Below, piece after piece: positions 26,041 through 35,405 of a stretch of DNA of 42,392 nucleotides. The notes below the pieces were generated by a model. That model saw only the letters and a list, made by a program, of their open reading frames with translations, did no database searches and was not told the origin of the DNA. Source of the DNA: a candidate division FCPU426 bacterium (GTDB lineage: Bacteria; Oederibacteriota; JAAXVQ01; JAUVAV01); contig JAUVAV010000027.1 of assembly GCA_030591525.1 (NCBI GenBank), forward strand, positions 1 to 42,392. Reading direction: 5' to 3'. Both the position numbers and the translations under genes were made by a program. Every line of letters starts with the position of its first letter. The stretch's first letter is position 1.

Positions 26041-27459
26041 TTGGTTTGCTTTAAAGGAATCAAACAGCAACAAAGTGTTTTTTGGCTGGCTATTTATGGG
26101 AGCGTGTTTTTAACCCTGGGTCTGGTTTTATCCACCATAATAGGTCTTCGGCAGCTGACTGCCGGTTATCGAGTTTTAATTTTAGTGGTTAACGGCTTGC
26201 TGATAGTTGTAGCCGTTTTGCTTATTTATCAGTTGTTTTTCCGTTTTTTTAAGCCGATAAAGCTTTTGCTTCGGGAGACCCGGGAGACTTTGCAAGGAAT
26301 TCGCAAAGACGGAATAACCATGGTTCGGGATGACGAAATCGGAGTTCTGGCCAACAATTTCAACCGGATTATACTGGACGATCAGATGAAACGCATAGAG
26401 TTGGAGAACTCCAATCAGGAACTGGCTTCCCATGCGGACATTATTGAAAAAACCTACCGGGAGCTCGATAAAAAAATATATGATCTTTTTACCCTCTTTG
26501 GTATCGGTAAAGAACTGAATTCCACTCTTTCGCTGGAAACTATTCTGAAAATCACTTGCTTCACTTCCATGGGACAAGTAGGCGTTACGGTTATGACCAT
26601 TATGCTGCTGGAGGAGAAGGGCGAGACCCGAATGGTTTGCCAATATACCAAGGGACTGCGGAAGGATCCGAAGAGACCGGAAGCTTGCCGGTTTAGTATG
26701 GAGTTCCTGAGTCTGCTGCGTTTGAATGAACAGCCTTTTTTATTTTCCGCCCTGGAGGGGAGGCCGCATTTAAAGACCGAGATGGATTTTTTAAATAAGT
26801 ATAAGACTTTTATCATTGCTCCTTTGACGGCCAAAGACCAGGTTATCGGTATGCTGCTCCTGGGTAAAAAATTATCCGGCGAGGAGTTTGTACAGGGAGA
26901 AAAAAATTTTCTCGCCACCCTGGCATCCTTAGCCGCGCTGGCCTTGAGAAATGCCAGGTATTATGAACAGGCCATAACCGATGATTTGACCAAACTTTAT
27001 CTTAAACGTTACTTCCAGCTGCGCCTGGAGGATGAAATCAAGCGGGCGACACGGTATCAAAACAAGATAACTTTAATCATGATGGACCTCGATCATTTTA
27101 AGGAGATTAATGACACTTATGGTCATGTCCAGGGCGACAAGGTTCTTAATCGAATTGGCGAGGCGATTAGGGAAAATTTCCGGGACGTTGATGTTGCCGC
27201 GCGGTATGGCGGAGAGGAATTCTCGGTCATTATGCCGGAAGTCTCTAAAAGTCTCGCTTTAATTGCGGCTGAACGCCTGCGTAAATATATTGAAAATATC
27301 TCTTTCCGAGTAAATGAAAAAGGAATTAATGTGACTATTTCCATAGGACTGGCGGAATTTCCGGAAGACGGCAAGTCTCCCATACAACTGGTCGAAGCCG
27401 CGGATAAAGCTTTGTATTGCGCAAAGGAGAATGGGCGTAATCAAACGATGTTGGCCTGA
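26041..27459 (+). CDS. membrane diguanylate cyclase with GAF and GGDEF domains
   Basis: 472 residues from a TTG at 26041, chosen because AAGGAG lies 6 bases upstream; the frame also extends to 25996 without a ribosome site. Two membrane segments lie at ~12-36 and ~45-68, then a HAMP-like stretch, a coiled coil, a GAF-like domain (~150-300) and a GGDEF domain (~312-472). The active site reads RYGGEEF (GGEEF at 390-394) and the metal-binding MDLDHF is intact, so it should make c-di-GMP from two GTP. An RxxD inhibitory site (RDVD, 381-384) is present, implying product feedback. No EAL or PilZ gene is in the window. Confidence 0.92.
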   Translation: MVCFKGIKQQQSVFWLAIYGSVFLTLGLVLSTIIGLRQLTAGYRVLILVVNGLLIVVAVLLIYQLFFRFFKPIKLLLRETRETLQGIRKDGITMVRDDEIGVLANNFNRIILDDQMKRIELENSNQELASHADIIEKTYRELDKKIYDLFTLFGIGKELNSTLSLETILKITCFTSMGQVGVTVMTIMLLEEKGETRMVCQYTKGLRKDPKRPEACRFSMEFLSLLRLNEQPFLFSALEGRPHLKTEMDFLNKYKTFIIAPLTAKDQVIGMLLLGKKLSGEEFVQGEKNFLATLASLAALALRNARYYEQAITDDLTKLYLKRYFQLRLEDEIKRATRYQNKITLIMMDLDHFKEINDTYGHVQGDKVLNRIGEAIRENFRDVDVAARYGGEEFSVIMPEVSKSLALIAAERLRKYIENISFRVNEKGINVTISIGLAEFPEDGKSPIQLVEAADKALYCAKENGRNQTMLA

Positions 27460-27471
27460 GCGCGTGCTATA

Positions 27472-28152
27472 ATGACCAGTCGGAGTAAATCCAGAAAATC
27501 AAAACCGCGGCCATGGGGACAATGGCTCATAGGAAGCTTGTTGTTTTTAGCCGCGGTTCCCGGCACTTGCGTTCTGCTGCGGCATTTATTGGAATTTAAG
27601 TTTGTGACGCAGGCGCAACTGGCATTTATCACCGGTTTTGGCGTTTACCTGGTAATGCATTTGCTTCTCTGGAAACCGGTTTTTATCCACGTGATGGGGC
27701 ATGAATTGACCCATGCCTTCTGGGCTGTAATTTTGGGAGGTGAAATCAAATCATTGCTGGTTTCCCAGGAAGGGGGACAGGTTACTCTTTCCAAAACCAA
27801 CTTTTTCATCGCGCTGGCTCCGTATTTTTTTCCGATCTATACTTTTCTGATATTGCCTGTTTATTTTATTGCGGCTCCCAAATTTTATTCCATACCGGCT
27901 TTTCTCATAGGATTTACCTTGGCGTTGCATCTGGCATTAACCCTTCATTCCCTGCACGATCGGCAGAGTGATATTTGGGAAATCGGGTTATTTTTTTCCA
28001 TGGGTTTTATCTATCTGATGAACTTAATAGTCATTGTAATTATAGTATCTGTTATTTCTCCGGAAGTCATCACCTTGCCGGAACTGGTGCGGGAGAGTTG
28101 GGGCTTAACCATGGCATGGTTACTTAAAATGATAGCAGGACTAGGAGTTTGA
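27472..28152 (+). CDS. membrane protein with HELTH zinc-protease-like motif (M50-like)
   Basis: 226 residues with about five hydrophobic segments. H77-E-L-T-H81 in VMGHELTHAFWAVILGG is the HExxH zinc motif inside a predicted membrane helix, as in M50 site-2-type proteases. I do not see the NxxPxPxLDG motif that normally provides the third ligand; SLHDRQSDIWEIG near residue 165 is the only candidate acidic segment, so activity is uncertain. It follows the diguanylate cyclase by 12 bases and is probably cotranscribed. The last residues (LGV) and stop codon are encoded by the left end of a repeat element starting at 28141. Confidence 0.7.
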   Translation: MTSRSKSRKSKPRPWGQWLIGSLLFLAAVPGTCVLLRHLLEFKFVTQAQLAFITGFGVYLVMHLLLWKPVFIHVMGHELTHAFWAVILGGEIKSLLVSQEGGQVTLSKTNFFIALAPYFFPIYTFLILPVYFIAAPKFYSIPAFLIGFTLALHLALTLHSLHDRQSDIWEIGLFFSMGFIYLMNLIVIVIIVSVISPEVITLPELVRESWGLTMAWLLKMIAGLGV

Positions 28153-28253
28153 GCAATTACTCGTTTTTTTGAGAGTAGATAGTAGAAAGTAGACCGCATT
28201 TGAGATATTTTATCTAATTTCTATTATCGAATCTCAAATGCTCTGGAGCCTAG
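28141..28253. repeat. CTAG-bounded repeat element, single copy before lnt
   Basis: 113 bp from CTAGGAGTTTGAGCA at the left to TGCTCTGGAGCCTAG at the right, with weak inverted ends (10 of 15 match). Inside are a T7 run, AGTAGATAGTAGAAAGTAGA, and a stem of GCATTTGAGAT with ATCTCAAATGC. It overlaps the 3' end of the metalloprotease-like gene and supplies its stop codon. A near copy lies at 34141-34245. Confidence 0.8.
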
Positions 28254-28271
28254 GGTGAGGAGTACAGGGTG

Positions 28272-29876
28272 ATGCGGTATCGGAACTTATTATTAAGCAT
28301 TTTCGGCGGTCTAATGGCGGGACTGGCTTTTCCGAATTTTTTGTTCACCGGTATGAATTGGTGGGGAGGCGTTTTGGCCTATGGCTGCCTAATCCCCCTG
28401 CTGGCAATCCGGGAAGAGCGCGCTTTTCCGGCTTCCTGGCGTTGGGGGTTTATATATGGTTTCATTTATTTTGGCCTGGCGATCATTTGGATGGTGCCCA
28501 TGAAAGCTATGCATCCCTTGGGTCCTTTAGCCTGGTTTGGTTTAACCGGGTACCTGGCTTTATACCCGGCTGTCTTTATTTTAGTATATCATTTTTTGCT
28601 TAAAGGCGGAGTTCCGGCCTGGTGGGCAGCGGCGCCTCTTTGGGTGGGCTTGGAGTTTATAAGAAACTATGGATTATCCGGATTTCCCTGGGTCTGCTTA
28701 GGCTATGCGCATCATCAAAGTACCGGCTTAATGGCACTGGCACCGGTAACCGGCGTCTGGGGGCTTTCGCTTATAACGGTCTTGGCAAATTCCGCCGGAC
28801 ATTATATATTAGGGCGCTGGTTTCCCGGCTGGGCCGGCCAGGAATCAATTATCCCTAAGACTATACCGCTTCGGAAATTTACCATCAAAGGGCGCTTGCT
28901 CGCCTGGGGTCTGCTGTTAGTGCTGATTTCCGGAGGAGTGGTTTATGAAAAAGTTAAACTTCGTCGTCATCCCGGCTCGGCACCGGTTACGGTGGCCGCC
29001 CTGCAAGGTAATATCGATCAGGATCAGGTCTGGGACCAGGAATATCAAAGAACGACTCTGGACCGATACCATGAATTGATTAACCAGGCCGCAGACCAGG
29101 GCGCCCGGATAGTTATTTGGCCGGAGACCGCCTTTCCGGGAATATTCAATCTGGATGGTAACCTGGCCGATTATGTCCGTCGTTGGTCGCAAGCTTGGGG
29201 GATCTGCCAGCTACTGGGCAGCGATAAAGTTGAGCCGGGAGGCAGGGGGAATTACCGGTATTTTAATTCCGTAATATTGATTGAACCTTCCGGAAAGGTC
29301 GGTCAAGTTACCTCCAAGGTTCATCTGGTCCCTTTTGGGGAATATATTCCTTTCAAGCATACCATCTTCTATTTTTTGCACAAAGTTGTAAAACGGTATG
29401 TTGGAGAAGGTTTTACTCCCGGCCGTAAGCGCCGGCTGCTGGTGTGTCCGTCCGAAGGAAAAAAAATATCGTTCGGAGCTTTAATTTGTTTTGAAAGTAT
29501 TTTTCCGGGATATACGGCTAAGCTGGCACGCCGGGGAGCTGAAATCCTGGTGGTAATCACTAATGATAAATGGTTCGGCATGACCGCCGCGCCAGCGCAG
29601 CATGCTGTTTTTTCCGCCTTACGTGCGGCGGAAACCGGACGATACTTGATACGGGTTGCGGCTTGCGGAATTTCCGGGATATATAATTCCCGCGGGAAAC
29701 TAATAAAATCATTGCCCTTGAACCATGCAGGGGTTTTGGTGACAGATGTCCGACCGCGTACGACTCTAACCAGTTACACGGTTTATGGTGATTGGCTTCC
29801 CTGGTTGTGTTTAGTGATATTAGCGGGGGAGTTAATGGCATGTATAATACGGAGAAAGAAAACGTTGGCCGTTTAA
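28272..29876 (+). CDS. lnt: apolipoprotein N-acyltransferase
   Basis: 534 residues from ATG 28272 (a GTG one codon upstream is equally possible; AGGAG lies at 28257-28261). It adds the third acyl chain to lipoproteins in the inner membrane, a step required for outer-membrane sorting. The N-terminal half has six or more membrane helices; the C-terminal half is the nitrilase domain. The catalytic triad is visible: E285 in IWPETAFPG, K349 in SKVHLVPFGEYIPF and C406 in LICFESIFPG. It fits with the lipobox protein at 5416. It sits downstream of a repeat element that forms most of its leader. Confidence 0.95.
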   Translation: MRYRNLLLSIFGGLMAGLAFPNFLFTGMNWWGGVLAYGCLIPLLAIREERAFPASWRWGFIYGFIYFGLAIIWMVPMKAMHPLGPLAWFGLTGYLALYPAVFILVYHFLLKGGVPAWWAAAPLWVGLEFIRNYGLSGFPWVCLGYAHHQSTGLMALAPVTGVWGLSLITVLANSAGHYILGRWFPGWAGQESIIPKTIPLRKFTIKGRLLAWGLLLVLISGGVVYEKVKLRRHPGSAPVTVAALQGNIDQDQVWDQEYQRTTLDRYHELINQAADQGARIVIWPETAFPGIFNLDGNLADYVRRWSQAWGICQLLGSDKVEPGGRGNYRYFNSVILIEPSGKVGQVTSKVHLVPFGEYIPFKHTIFYFLHKVVKRYVGEGFTPGRKRRLLVCPSEGKKISFGALICFESIFPGYTAKLARRGAEILVVITNDKWFGMTAAPAQHAVFSALRAAETGRYLIRVAACGISGIYNSRGKLIKSLPLNHAGVLVTDVRPRTTLTSYTVYGDWLPWLCLVILAGELMACIIRRKKTLAV

Positions 29877-29887
29877 AGAAAATCAGC

Positions 29888-30135
29888 GTAGGGGTGGAGT
29901 TCCATCTCCGCCCTCGGATGGGTTAAAGGCCGGACTGGCAGGGAAGCCGGCCCCTACGAATCCGGAAAAGGCGAGGCGGTTTATGTAGGGGCGACGCATG
30001 CGTCGCCCCTACATCCCGTGGGAGGTATATCACAGCTTTCAAGGGATTGAAGAAAGAGTATGAAGGATTGTAATATATTAAACATAGTTTGGATATAGCC
30101 GGCAGTGGTAGGGGCGACGCATGCGTCGCCCCTAC
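29888..30135. repeat. cluster of GTAGGGGC palindromes between lnt and the PfkB gene
   Basis: The 29877-30241 gap has no gene. It holds GTAGGGGTGGAGTTCC at 29888, an arm ending GCCGGCCCCTAC at 29957, and two identical perfect 28-bp palindromes, GTAGGGGCGACGCA plus its complement, at 29985-30012 and 30108-30135. Each palindrome is followed by a similar tail (ATCCCGTGGG, TATATC, then TTGAAG), so the second is a diverged duplicate of the first. Confidence 0.88.
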
Positions 30136-30241
30136 ATCCCGTGGGTGTATATCCCAACTTTCGAGAAGTTGAAGCCTGCGGTCACCATATCGAAAATATG
30201 CAAAGGTTTTAACAATATCTGATATCTACAAGGAGGATTAA

Positions 30242-31162
30242 ATGGATGTTCTGATTGTAGGCTCCATAGCCCTGGATGATGTAAAAACTCCGGCTGGCGA
30301 AGTAACCAACGCCTTGGGAGGTTCGGCCGTTTATGCTTCCCTGGCGGCCGGATATTTCGCGCCTGCGGGAATTGTGGGAGTGATTGGAGAAGATTTTCCC
30401 GAAGCTCACATCCGATTACTACGCGAGCATCGAATCCAGTTGGAAGGCTTGGAGCAAATGCCCGGTAACACTTTTCATTGGTCGGGTTGTTATGAGCATG
30501 ACATGGGAACAGCGCAAACCCTTAAAACCCAGCTTAATGTTTTTGCCGGATTTTCGCCGAAAATTCCCCCGTCTTTCCAGGAAACCCCGTTTGTGTTTCT
30601 CGCCAATATCGACCCTGAACTTCAGTCCCGGGTGCTGACTCAGGTGCATAAACCGCGTTTCGTCTTACTGGATACCATGAATCATTGGATAGACCAGCAG
30701 CGGGATAAACTTATTGAAGCTATGGCAGCGGTTGATATGGTAGTTATAAATCAGGAAGAGGCCCGGCAGTTGGCCGGAGCCGCTAATTTAATCCAGGCGG
30801 CCCGATGGCTGCGCCGGCAGGGCGCGCGGGGGATAATTATTAAAAAAGGGGAGCATGGAGCCTTGGTTTTTTGGGAGGATCAAATCGGAATTATTCCGGC
30901 TTTTCCTCTGGCGGCCGTGAAAGATCCCACCGGAGCGGGGGATACATTTGCCGGTGGTTTTATCGGGGCTTTGGCGCGCCGGGGAGAAATAAATTTCGAA
31001 ACTATACGAACAGCAGCAGTGATGGGGACGATTATGGCCTCTTTTACTGTGGAGGACTTCTCGGTGCAGTGTCTTTCCCGATTGCGTAAAGAAACTATCG
31101 AACTACGCTACGATGAATTACATAAAATGGCCCGTCTGAATACAAAGCCGGTGAGCTTATGA
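30242..31162 (+). CDS. PfkB-family carbohydrate/nucleoside kinase
   Basis: 306 residues, ribokinase fold. The N-terminal substrate region reads [10 protein letters not shown] (as [11 protein letters not shown]) and LGGSAVYAS, and the C-terminal signature is [12 protein letters not shown] with catalytic base D234. It phosphorylates a sugar or nucleoside hydroxyl; the first signature (GGSAVYAS) resembles members annotated as sugar or adenosine-type kinases, but the substrate cannot be read from sequence. A strong AAGGAGG precedes the ATG. Its last codons overlap the aminotransferase start (ATGA), so the two are coupled, though a shared pathway is not obvious. Confidence 0.88.
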   Translation: MDVLIVGSIALDDVKTPAGEVTNALGGSAVYASLAAGYFAPAGIVGVIGEDFPEAHIRLLREHRIQLEGLEQMPGNTFHWSGCYEHDMGTAQTLKTQLNVFAGFSPKIPPSFQETPFVFLANIDPELQSRVLTQVHKPRFVLLDTMNHWIDQQRDKLIEAMAAVDMVVINQEEARQLAGAANLIQAARWLRRQGARGIIIKKGEHGALVFWEDQIGIIPAFPLAAVKDPTGAGDTFAGGFIGALARRGEINFETIRTAAVMGTIMASFTVEDFSVQCLSRLRKETIELRYDELHKMARLNTKPVSL

Positions 31163-32328
31163 TTTCCAATAAACTAGGTCGTATTCCACCTTATGTTCTG
31201 GCACGGGTGGTGGCGGAGACCAAAGCGGCCAGAATACGGGGAGAAGACATTATTGATTTTGGTATGGGAAATCCGGACATGCCTACGCCCCGCCATATTG
31301 TAGACAAGCTGGTGGAAGCGGCCGCGAAACCGCAGAACCACCGTTATTCGGCCTCCAAAGGAATTTTTAAATTGCGCGAAGCGGTTTGTCGATGGTATCA
31401 GCGGCGTTTTCAGGTAAATCTGGATCCCGAGACCGAAGCCATCGCTGTCATCGGCGCCAAGGAAGGCATTTCCCATTTTATGCTGGCTTTGCTGAATCCC
31501 GGCGATTCGGTAATCGTGCCGATACCTTGTTATCCCATTCACGCTTACTCCATTGTATTGGCCGAGGGAAATGTGATCGGCGTTTCTGGCCGGCCGGGGG
31601 AAGACATATTTCCGCGAATTGCCGAGGTTTGTAAAAATACTTGGCCCAAACCGCGGGCAGTGGTTCTCTCCTACCCGCATAATCCTACCGGTGCCATCGT
31701 GGACCTGGCATTCTTTGAGCGGGTATTAGAATTGGCCAGATCCGAGAATTTACTGGTAATTCATGATCATGCCTATGCGGAACTATGTTTTGAGGGATAT
31801 CAATCCCCCAGCATACTTCAAGTGCCCGGAGCCAAGGAGCGGGCCGTGGAATTTTACTCACTTTCAAAAACCTACAATATGCCCGGATGGCGGATCGGGT
31901 TCATGGTAGGAAACCGTGAAGCCGTGGCTCTGCTGGGTCGTATAAAAAGCTATCTGGATTACGGCATATTTACACCTATCCAAATTGCGGGTCTTTGGGC
32001 CCTAAACGGCCCGCAGGATTGCGTGGCAGAGATAGTGCAAACTTATGCCGAGCGCCGGGACGTTCTGGTGGAAGGGTTAAACCGCTTAGGCTGGGAAACA
32101 TCCAAACCCCGGGCGACGATGTTTGTCTGGGCCTCTATTCCCGAACGCTTTCGGCATATGAACGCAGTGGATTTTTCCATGCGTTTGCTGCGCGAGGCCA
32201 AAGTATCGGTCTCGCCCGGGACTGGTTTTGGAGCAGAGGGGGAAGGATATATTCGTTTTGCCTTAATTGAAAATCTGGAGAGAACCAGACAGGCCCTCAA
32301 GGGGATTAAAAGGGTGTTAAATAGTTAA
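31159..32328 (+). CDS. class I/II aminotransferase, AlaC-like
   Basis: 389 residues, fold type I PLP enzyme. The opening [20 protein letters not shown] and [17 protein letters not shown] closely follow the AlaC-type (glutamate-pyruvate) aminotransferases. The PLP lysine is K237 in [16 protein letters not shown], and SYPHNPTGA holds the conserved Asn and Pro. Glutamate-pyruvate transfer is the likeliest reaction; LL-diaminopimelate aminotransferases are close relatives and cannot be excluded. It overlaps the PfkB gene by 4 bases, and its stop overlaps the stop of the opposing histidine kinase gene. Confidence 0.88.
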   Translation: MISNKLGRIPPYVLARVVAETKAARIRGEDIIDFGMGNPDMPTPRHIVDKLVEAAAKPQNHRYSASKGIFKLREAVCRWYQRRFQVNLDPETEAIAVIGAKEGISHFMLALLNPGDSVIVPIPCYPIHAYSIVLAEGNVIGVSGRPGEDIFPRIAEVCKNTWPKPRAVVLSYPHNPTGAIVDLAFFERVLELARSENLLVIHDHAYAELCFEGYQSPSILQVPGAKERAVEFYSLSKTYNMPGWRIGFMVGNREAVALLGRIKSYLDYGIFTPIQIAGLWALNGPQDCVAEIVQTYAERRDVLVEGLNRLGWETSKPRATMFVWASIPERFRHMNAVDFSMRLLREAKVSVSPGTGFGAEGEGYIRFALIENLERTRQALKGIKRVLNS

Positions 32329-34034
32329 AGCACCGCAACGGTTCTTTGGGGGAGATTGACAACCGGCAGACTGAACCAGAAACGGCTTCCCGCGCCAACT
32401 TGGCTTTCTACGCAGATTTGAGAGCCATGGGCTTCAACGATTTCCTTTAAAATAGCCAGCCCTAAACCGGTTCCTATGTATTTTCTGGTGGAAGAAGCAT
32501 CTACCTGATAAAAACGCTGAAATATTTTATTGAGAGAATTGCGGGGAATACCGATACCGGTATCCTGCACGCTGATTTCAAGTAATTCCTGCTCCGACTG
32601 TTCCACCGGGGAGCCGGGAAGACGACCCCGATAGACGCTTAGGCCGAGGGTGATGGTTCCCTTAGCCGTGAACTTGATAGCGTTGGAAATTAAATTCTGC
32701 AGAACTTGTTCAATTTCATGCCGCCGGATACGAACCACGACCGGCTCTTGAATTCCCTGACGTATTATCTCTAATCCTTTGGCCTGCGATATTTCAACGG
32801 TATCGGCAATGACCTGATCCATCAGCTCGTGGATGTTCACCATTTCCATATTTTTTAAGCGGCCATGGTTATCATGGAAACGCGCCTGAGTCAGCAGATT
32901 GTTAATTAGTAGCATAAGATGAGTAATGTTACGTTTAATAATACCTAATTTATCTTTTTGCAACTCGTCCAAATTTCCGATCCGGTCGCTTAAGAAGAGG
33001 TCGATATAGGTTCTAATGGAAGTAATCGGCGTTCTTAATTCATGGGAGACATTGGAAAGAATCTGGTTCTTTAAACGATCCGATTCCTGGAGGTCGTGAT
33101 TGACAACCTCTAACTCCTTGATTTTCAAGGATAATTCGGCGTAAAGCCGGGAATTTTCCACGGATACTCCAATTTCTTCCCCAATCCGGGATAAAAGCTC
33201 CAAGTCGCATTGATGAAAAAAATGTTTGGAATGACTGCCAATGGCCATGATGCCCAAGCAGTGTTTTTGTGTGCGCAGCGTAAACAAGAGGAGATTCTTT
33301 ACTTTATTCATGGCAAGATCATCGGTTATTTCCTGCAGCTCGTGAACGTCGCGCAAGATACAGGATCTACCGGAAGAAAACGCTGCGCCGATAGGATTTC
33401 CCGACAACTCCAGGTCGGCTAAGCAGCGGGAAGACGAGGGCGAGCCCAGGTGCGAAACCAGGTTTAATTTCCCGTTGCGGGGATCGAAAACGTATACCCA
33501 ACCTGTATTAGCGCGCATCAATTGCAGAATTTTATGCAGACTTTTTTCCAGGATGGTATGAAGATTAAGGGACTGGTTTATAATAGTGGTGATTTCATTG
33601 AAAAAGGACAGTTCATGGTTTTTTTGTCCGATTTCGAGGTTTCTGGTCCCTAGCGTATTAGTCATCTGGTTGAAGGTGTGCGTCAGCCGTCCTATTTCAT
33701 CCTGAGAATGTTGGGGCAGGGGTTCAGTCAATAGGCCGTGGCCCAGGAGTTTAATGCCGGCCTCTAATTCTTCCAGTGGTCTGAGCAGGCGGGAAACAAA
33801 CCAGATTCCGCCAAGCATCGAATATAAAAGCGCTCCTGCCAGAAAGACCAGCCCCACCCAGGTTCGGACGGTCAGGCAAGCGAATAAGATCAGCGGCAGA
33901 GAGGTAAGCGCTAAAATCAACACCAGAATTTTGTTTCTGATTTTGCTGCGCCAAATTAGCTTCCGGCATATTCGCAACCAGGAGGCAGTGAAGAACCGGT
34001 TAAGCAAAGAAACTTTAGATTCCATTATGCGCAT
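32325..34034 (-). CDS. membrane sensor histidine kinase with HAMP and GAF domains
   Basis: 569 residues. Membrane helices at ~33-55 and ~60-80, HAMP at ~80-132, GAF at ~150-300, a coiled coil, then HisKA with phospho-acceptor H331 in [12 protein letters not shown] and a HATPase with [17 protein letters not shown] and GTGLGLAI. There is almost no periplasmic loop between the helices, so the signal is probably cytosolic (GAF) or membrane-borne. No response regulator is adjacent, making it an orphan kinase. ATG 34034 is used; ATG 34025 is also possible, and neither has a strong ribosome site. It converges with the AlaC-like gene with a 4-base overlap. Confidence 0.93.
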   Translation of the reverse strand: MRIMESKVSLLNRFFTASWLRICRKLIWRSKIRNKILVLILALTSLPLILFACLTVRTWVGLVFLAGALLYSMLGGIWFVSRLLRPLEELEAGIKLLGHGLLTEPLPQHSQDEIGRLTHTFNQMTNTLGTRNLEIGQKNHELSFFNEITTIINQSLNLHTILEKSLHKILQLMRANTGWVYVFDPRNGKLNLVSHLGSPSSSRCLADLELSGNPIGAAFSSGRSCILRDVHELQEITDDLAMNKVKNLLLFTLRTQKHCLGIMAIGSHSKHFFHQCDLELLSRIGEEIGVSVENSRLYAELSLKIKELEVVNHDLQESDRLKNQILSNVSHELRTPITSIRTYIDLFLSDRIGNLDELQKDKLGIIKRNITHLMLLINNLLTQARFHDNHGRLKNMEMVNIHELMDQVIADTVEISQAKGLEIIRQGIQEPVVVRIRRHEIEQVLQNLISNAIKFTAKGTITLGLSVYRGRLPGSPVEQSEQELLEISVQDTGIGIPRNSLNKIFQRFYQVDASSTRKYIGTGLGLAILKEIVEAHGSQICVESQVGAGSRFWFSLPVVNLPQRTVAVL

Positions 34035-34140
34035 ATTTTATGTTCCCGAGGGTTAAAAAGCAAGTACAGACTACAGGATTTGACATTTTTTTAATATTGG
34101 ATTAGAATATCCGTGAATTTGCGTCGGAATAATGTGATGG

Positions 34141-34397
34141 GACTCTGAGTAATTAGTCGGTTTTTTTAAGAGTAGATAGTAGAAAGTAGACCGCATTTGA
34201 GATATTTTATCTAATTTCTACTATCGAATCTCAAATGCTCTGGAGCCTGAGCATTTAGTCGGTTTTTTTAAAAATTTCTGAGCAATTGAACAATAGAAAA
34301 TAGACCGCAATTGAGTTTTTTTATTGCTCTATTGGTCAATTTTCAATTGCTCTGGAGTTTGAGCAAATAGTCTATGACTAAATGCTCAAACTCCTAG
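34141..34397. repeat. compound copy of the CTAG-type repeat before greA
   Basis: The 34035-34405 gap holds one near-identical copy of the 28141 element (about 34141-34245), a diverged second copy (about 34246-34353, with GCAATTGAG and CAATTGC arms), and a closing inverted segment. That segment, GGAGTTTGAGCA (34354-34365) with TGCTCAAACTCC (34383-34394), is a perfect 12-bp inverted repeat with an inner TAGTC/GACTA stem. The right end, TGCTCAAACTCCTAG, is the exact complement of the left end at 28141. Confidence 0.82.
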
Positions 34398-34405
34398 GAG
34401 GTATT

Positions 34406-34879
34406 ATGGAAAAGATATTTTTAACTCCGGAAGGGTTGGAAAAACTTAAAAACGAACTGGCTGTGCTTACCGGATCCCGGAGACGCGAAATTACACAAGC
34501 GATTAAAGTGGCGCGTGAACACGGAGATCTTTCCGAAAACGCTGAATACGACGCGGCCAAAGAAGAACAAGCTAAGCTTGAGTTGCGCATTAGTCAGTTG
34601 CAGGATCAGCTGGCTAAAGCCCGGTGTATTGATAAATCCAGTATTCCCGCCGGACAAATTTCCATAGGTCAGCATGTGCGCCTCCAGGATATTGATCGGG
34701 ATGTGGAATTGGGGTATATGTTAGTCTCGCCGGCTGAGGCCGATTTCGAGCAGGGCAGGATTTCCATTACATCGCCCATCGGTAAAGGCCTGGTTGGCAA
34801 GAAGGTGGGAGAGGCAGTTGAAATTAAAGTTCCGGCCGGTCTGCAGCGTTACCGCATAATTTCCGTTGAGAATATGTAG
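34406..34879 (+). CDS. greA: transcription elongation factor GreA
   Basis: 157 residues, typical length. The N-terminal coiled coil includes the family signature AREHGDLSENAEYDAAKEEQ, whose acidic tip residues reach the RNA polymerase active site and stimulate cleavage of backtracked RNA. The C-terminal FKBP-like domain ends with SPIGKGLVGKKVGEAVEIKVP. ATG 34406 has AGGAGG 4 bases upstream; the ribosome site is partly inside the palindrome CTCCTAGGAG at the end of the upstream repeat. Confidence 0.97.
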   Translation: MEKIFLTPEGLEKLKNELAVLTGSRRREITQAIKVAREHGDLSENAEYDAAKEEQAKLELRISQLQDQLAKARCIDKSSIPAGQISIGQHVRLQDIDRDVELGYMLVSPAEADFEQGRISITSPIGKGLVGKKVGEAVEIKVPAGLQRYRIISVENM

Positions 34880-34907
34880 GACAGCGCTTCACTGATATAT
34901 TGCATCC

Positions 34908-35033
34908 TGGAATCTAAATTGAAGCTAAAATCCCCCCCTTTTTTTGTAAAGGGGGGTAAAACAAGATGTGTTCCATATAACCTACTGCCAGTGAGCTCTT
35001 TTTTCTCTTTTTAACCATTTCAATTTAGATGCT
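34908..35033. repeat. inverted-repeat element between greA and the toxin-antitoxin pair
   Basis: About 126 bp with ends TGGAATCTAAATTGA and CAATTTAGATGC. An inner stem of C-run and G-run (34932-34955) follows the left end. Its right-hand 45 bp, read on the complement, match the left part of the element at 39879 (AGAGAAAAAAGAGCTCACTG against AGAGAAAGAAGAGATCACTG). Confidence 0.75.
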
Positions 35034-35070
35034 AGGGTTGCAAATACTGGTTTACTTTTATACTCAATCA

Positions 35071-35102
35071 TGGTATCATAAATAGTATCAAATATAGTAC
35101 CA
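35071..35102 (+). promoter_or_regulatory. repeat-containing operator candidate of the toxin-antitoxin operon
   Basis: TATCATAAATAG and TATCAAATATAG form two direct 12-bp repeats, framed by TGGTA and TACCA. It lies just upstream of the antitoxin ATG, where antitoxins of this class usually bind to repress their own operon. A possible TATACT -10 lies at 35059. Confidence 0.4.
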
Positions 35103-35120
35103 GGAAGGATGTGAAATAAG

Positions 35121-35405
35121 ATGTCTATGAGTATTACGGAAGACATTAAATCGGTTTCTGATTTAAAGAAAAAAACTAATGAAATTTTCAAACAGATGCA
35201 TTGTACGGGGCGGCCGATCATTGTCACAGTTAATGGCAAACCTGATGCGGTTTTACTTGATGTGGAAGTTTTTGAGAAAAAATTAAAGGCACTAAATATC
35301 GCTGTTCTGTTAAACGAAGCCGAAACCGAAGTTAAAGCGGGGCGTATTCGGCCAGCGCGGGATTTTTTGAAGGAGCTTAAGCACAGTGCGAAAATATCAG
35401 GTTGA
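35121..35405 (+). CDS. Phd/YefM-type antitoxin
   Basis: 94 residues. Residues 1-60 fit the Phd/YefM fold: ITEDIKSVSDLKKKTNEIF, then RPIIVTVNGKPDAVLLDVE, a DNA-binding dimer domain. The C-terminal ~35 residues (ETEVKAGRIRPARDFLKEL) would wrap around and neutralise the toxin. It overlaps the toxin gene by 20 bases, the usual arrangement that keeps antitoxin in excess. Confidence 0.88.
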   Translation: MSMSITEDIKSVSDLKKKTNEIFKQMHCTGRPIIVTVNGKPDAVLLDVEVFEKKLKALNIAVLLNEAETEVKAGRIRPARDFLKELKHSAKISG

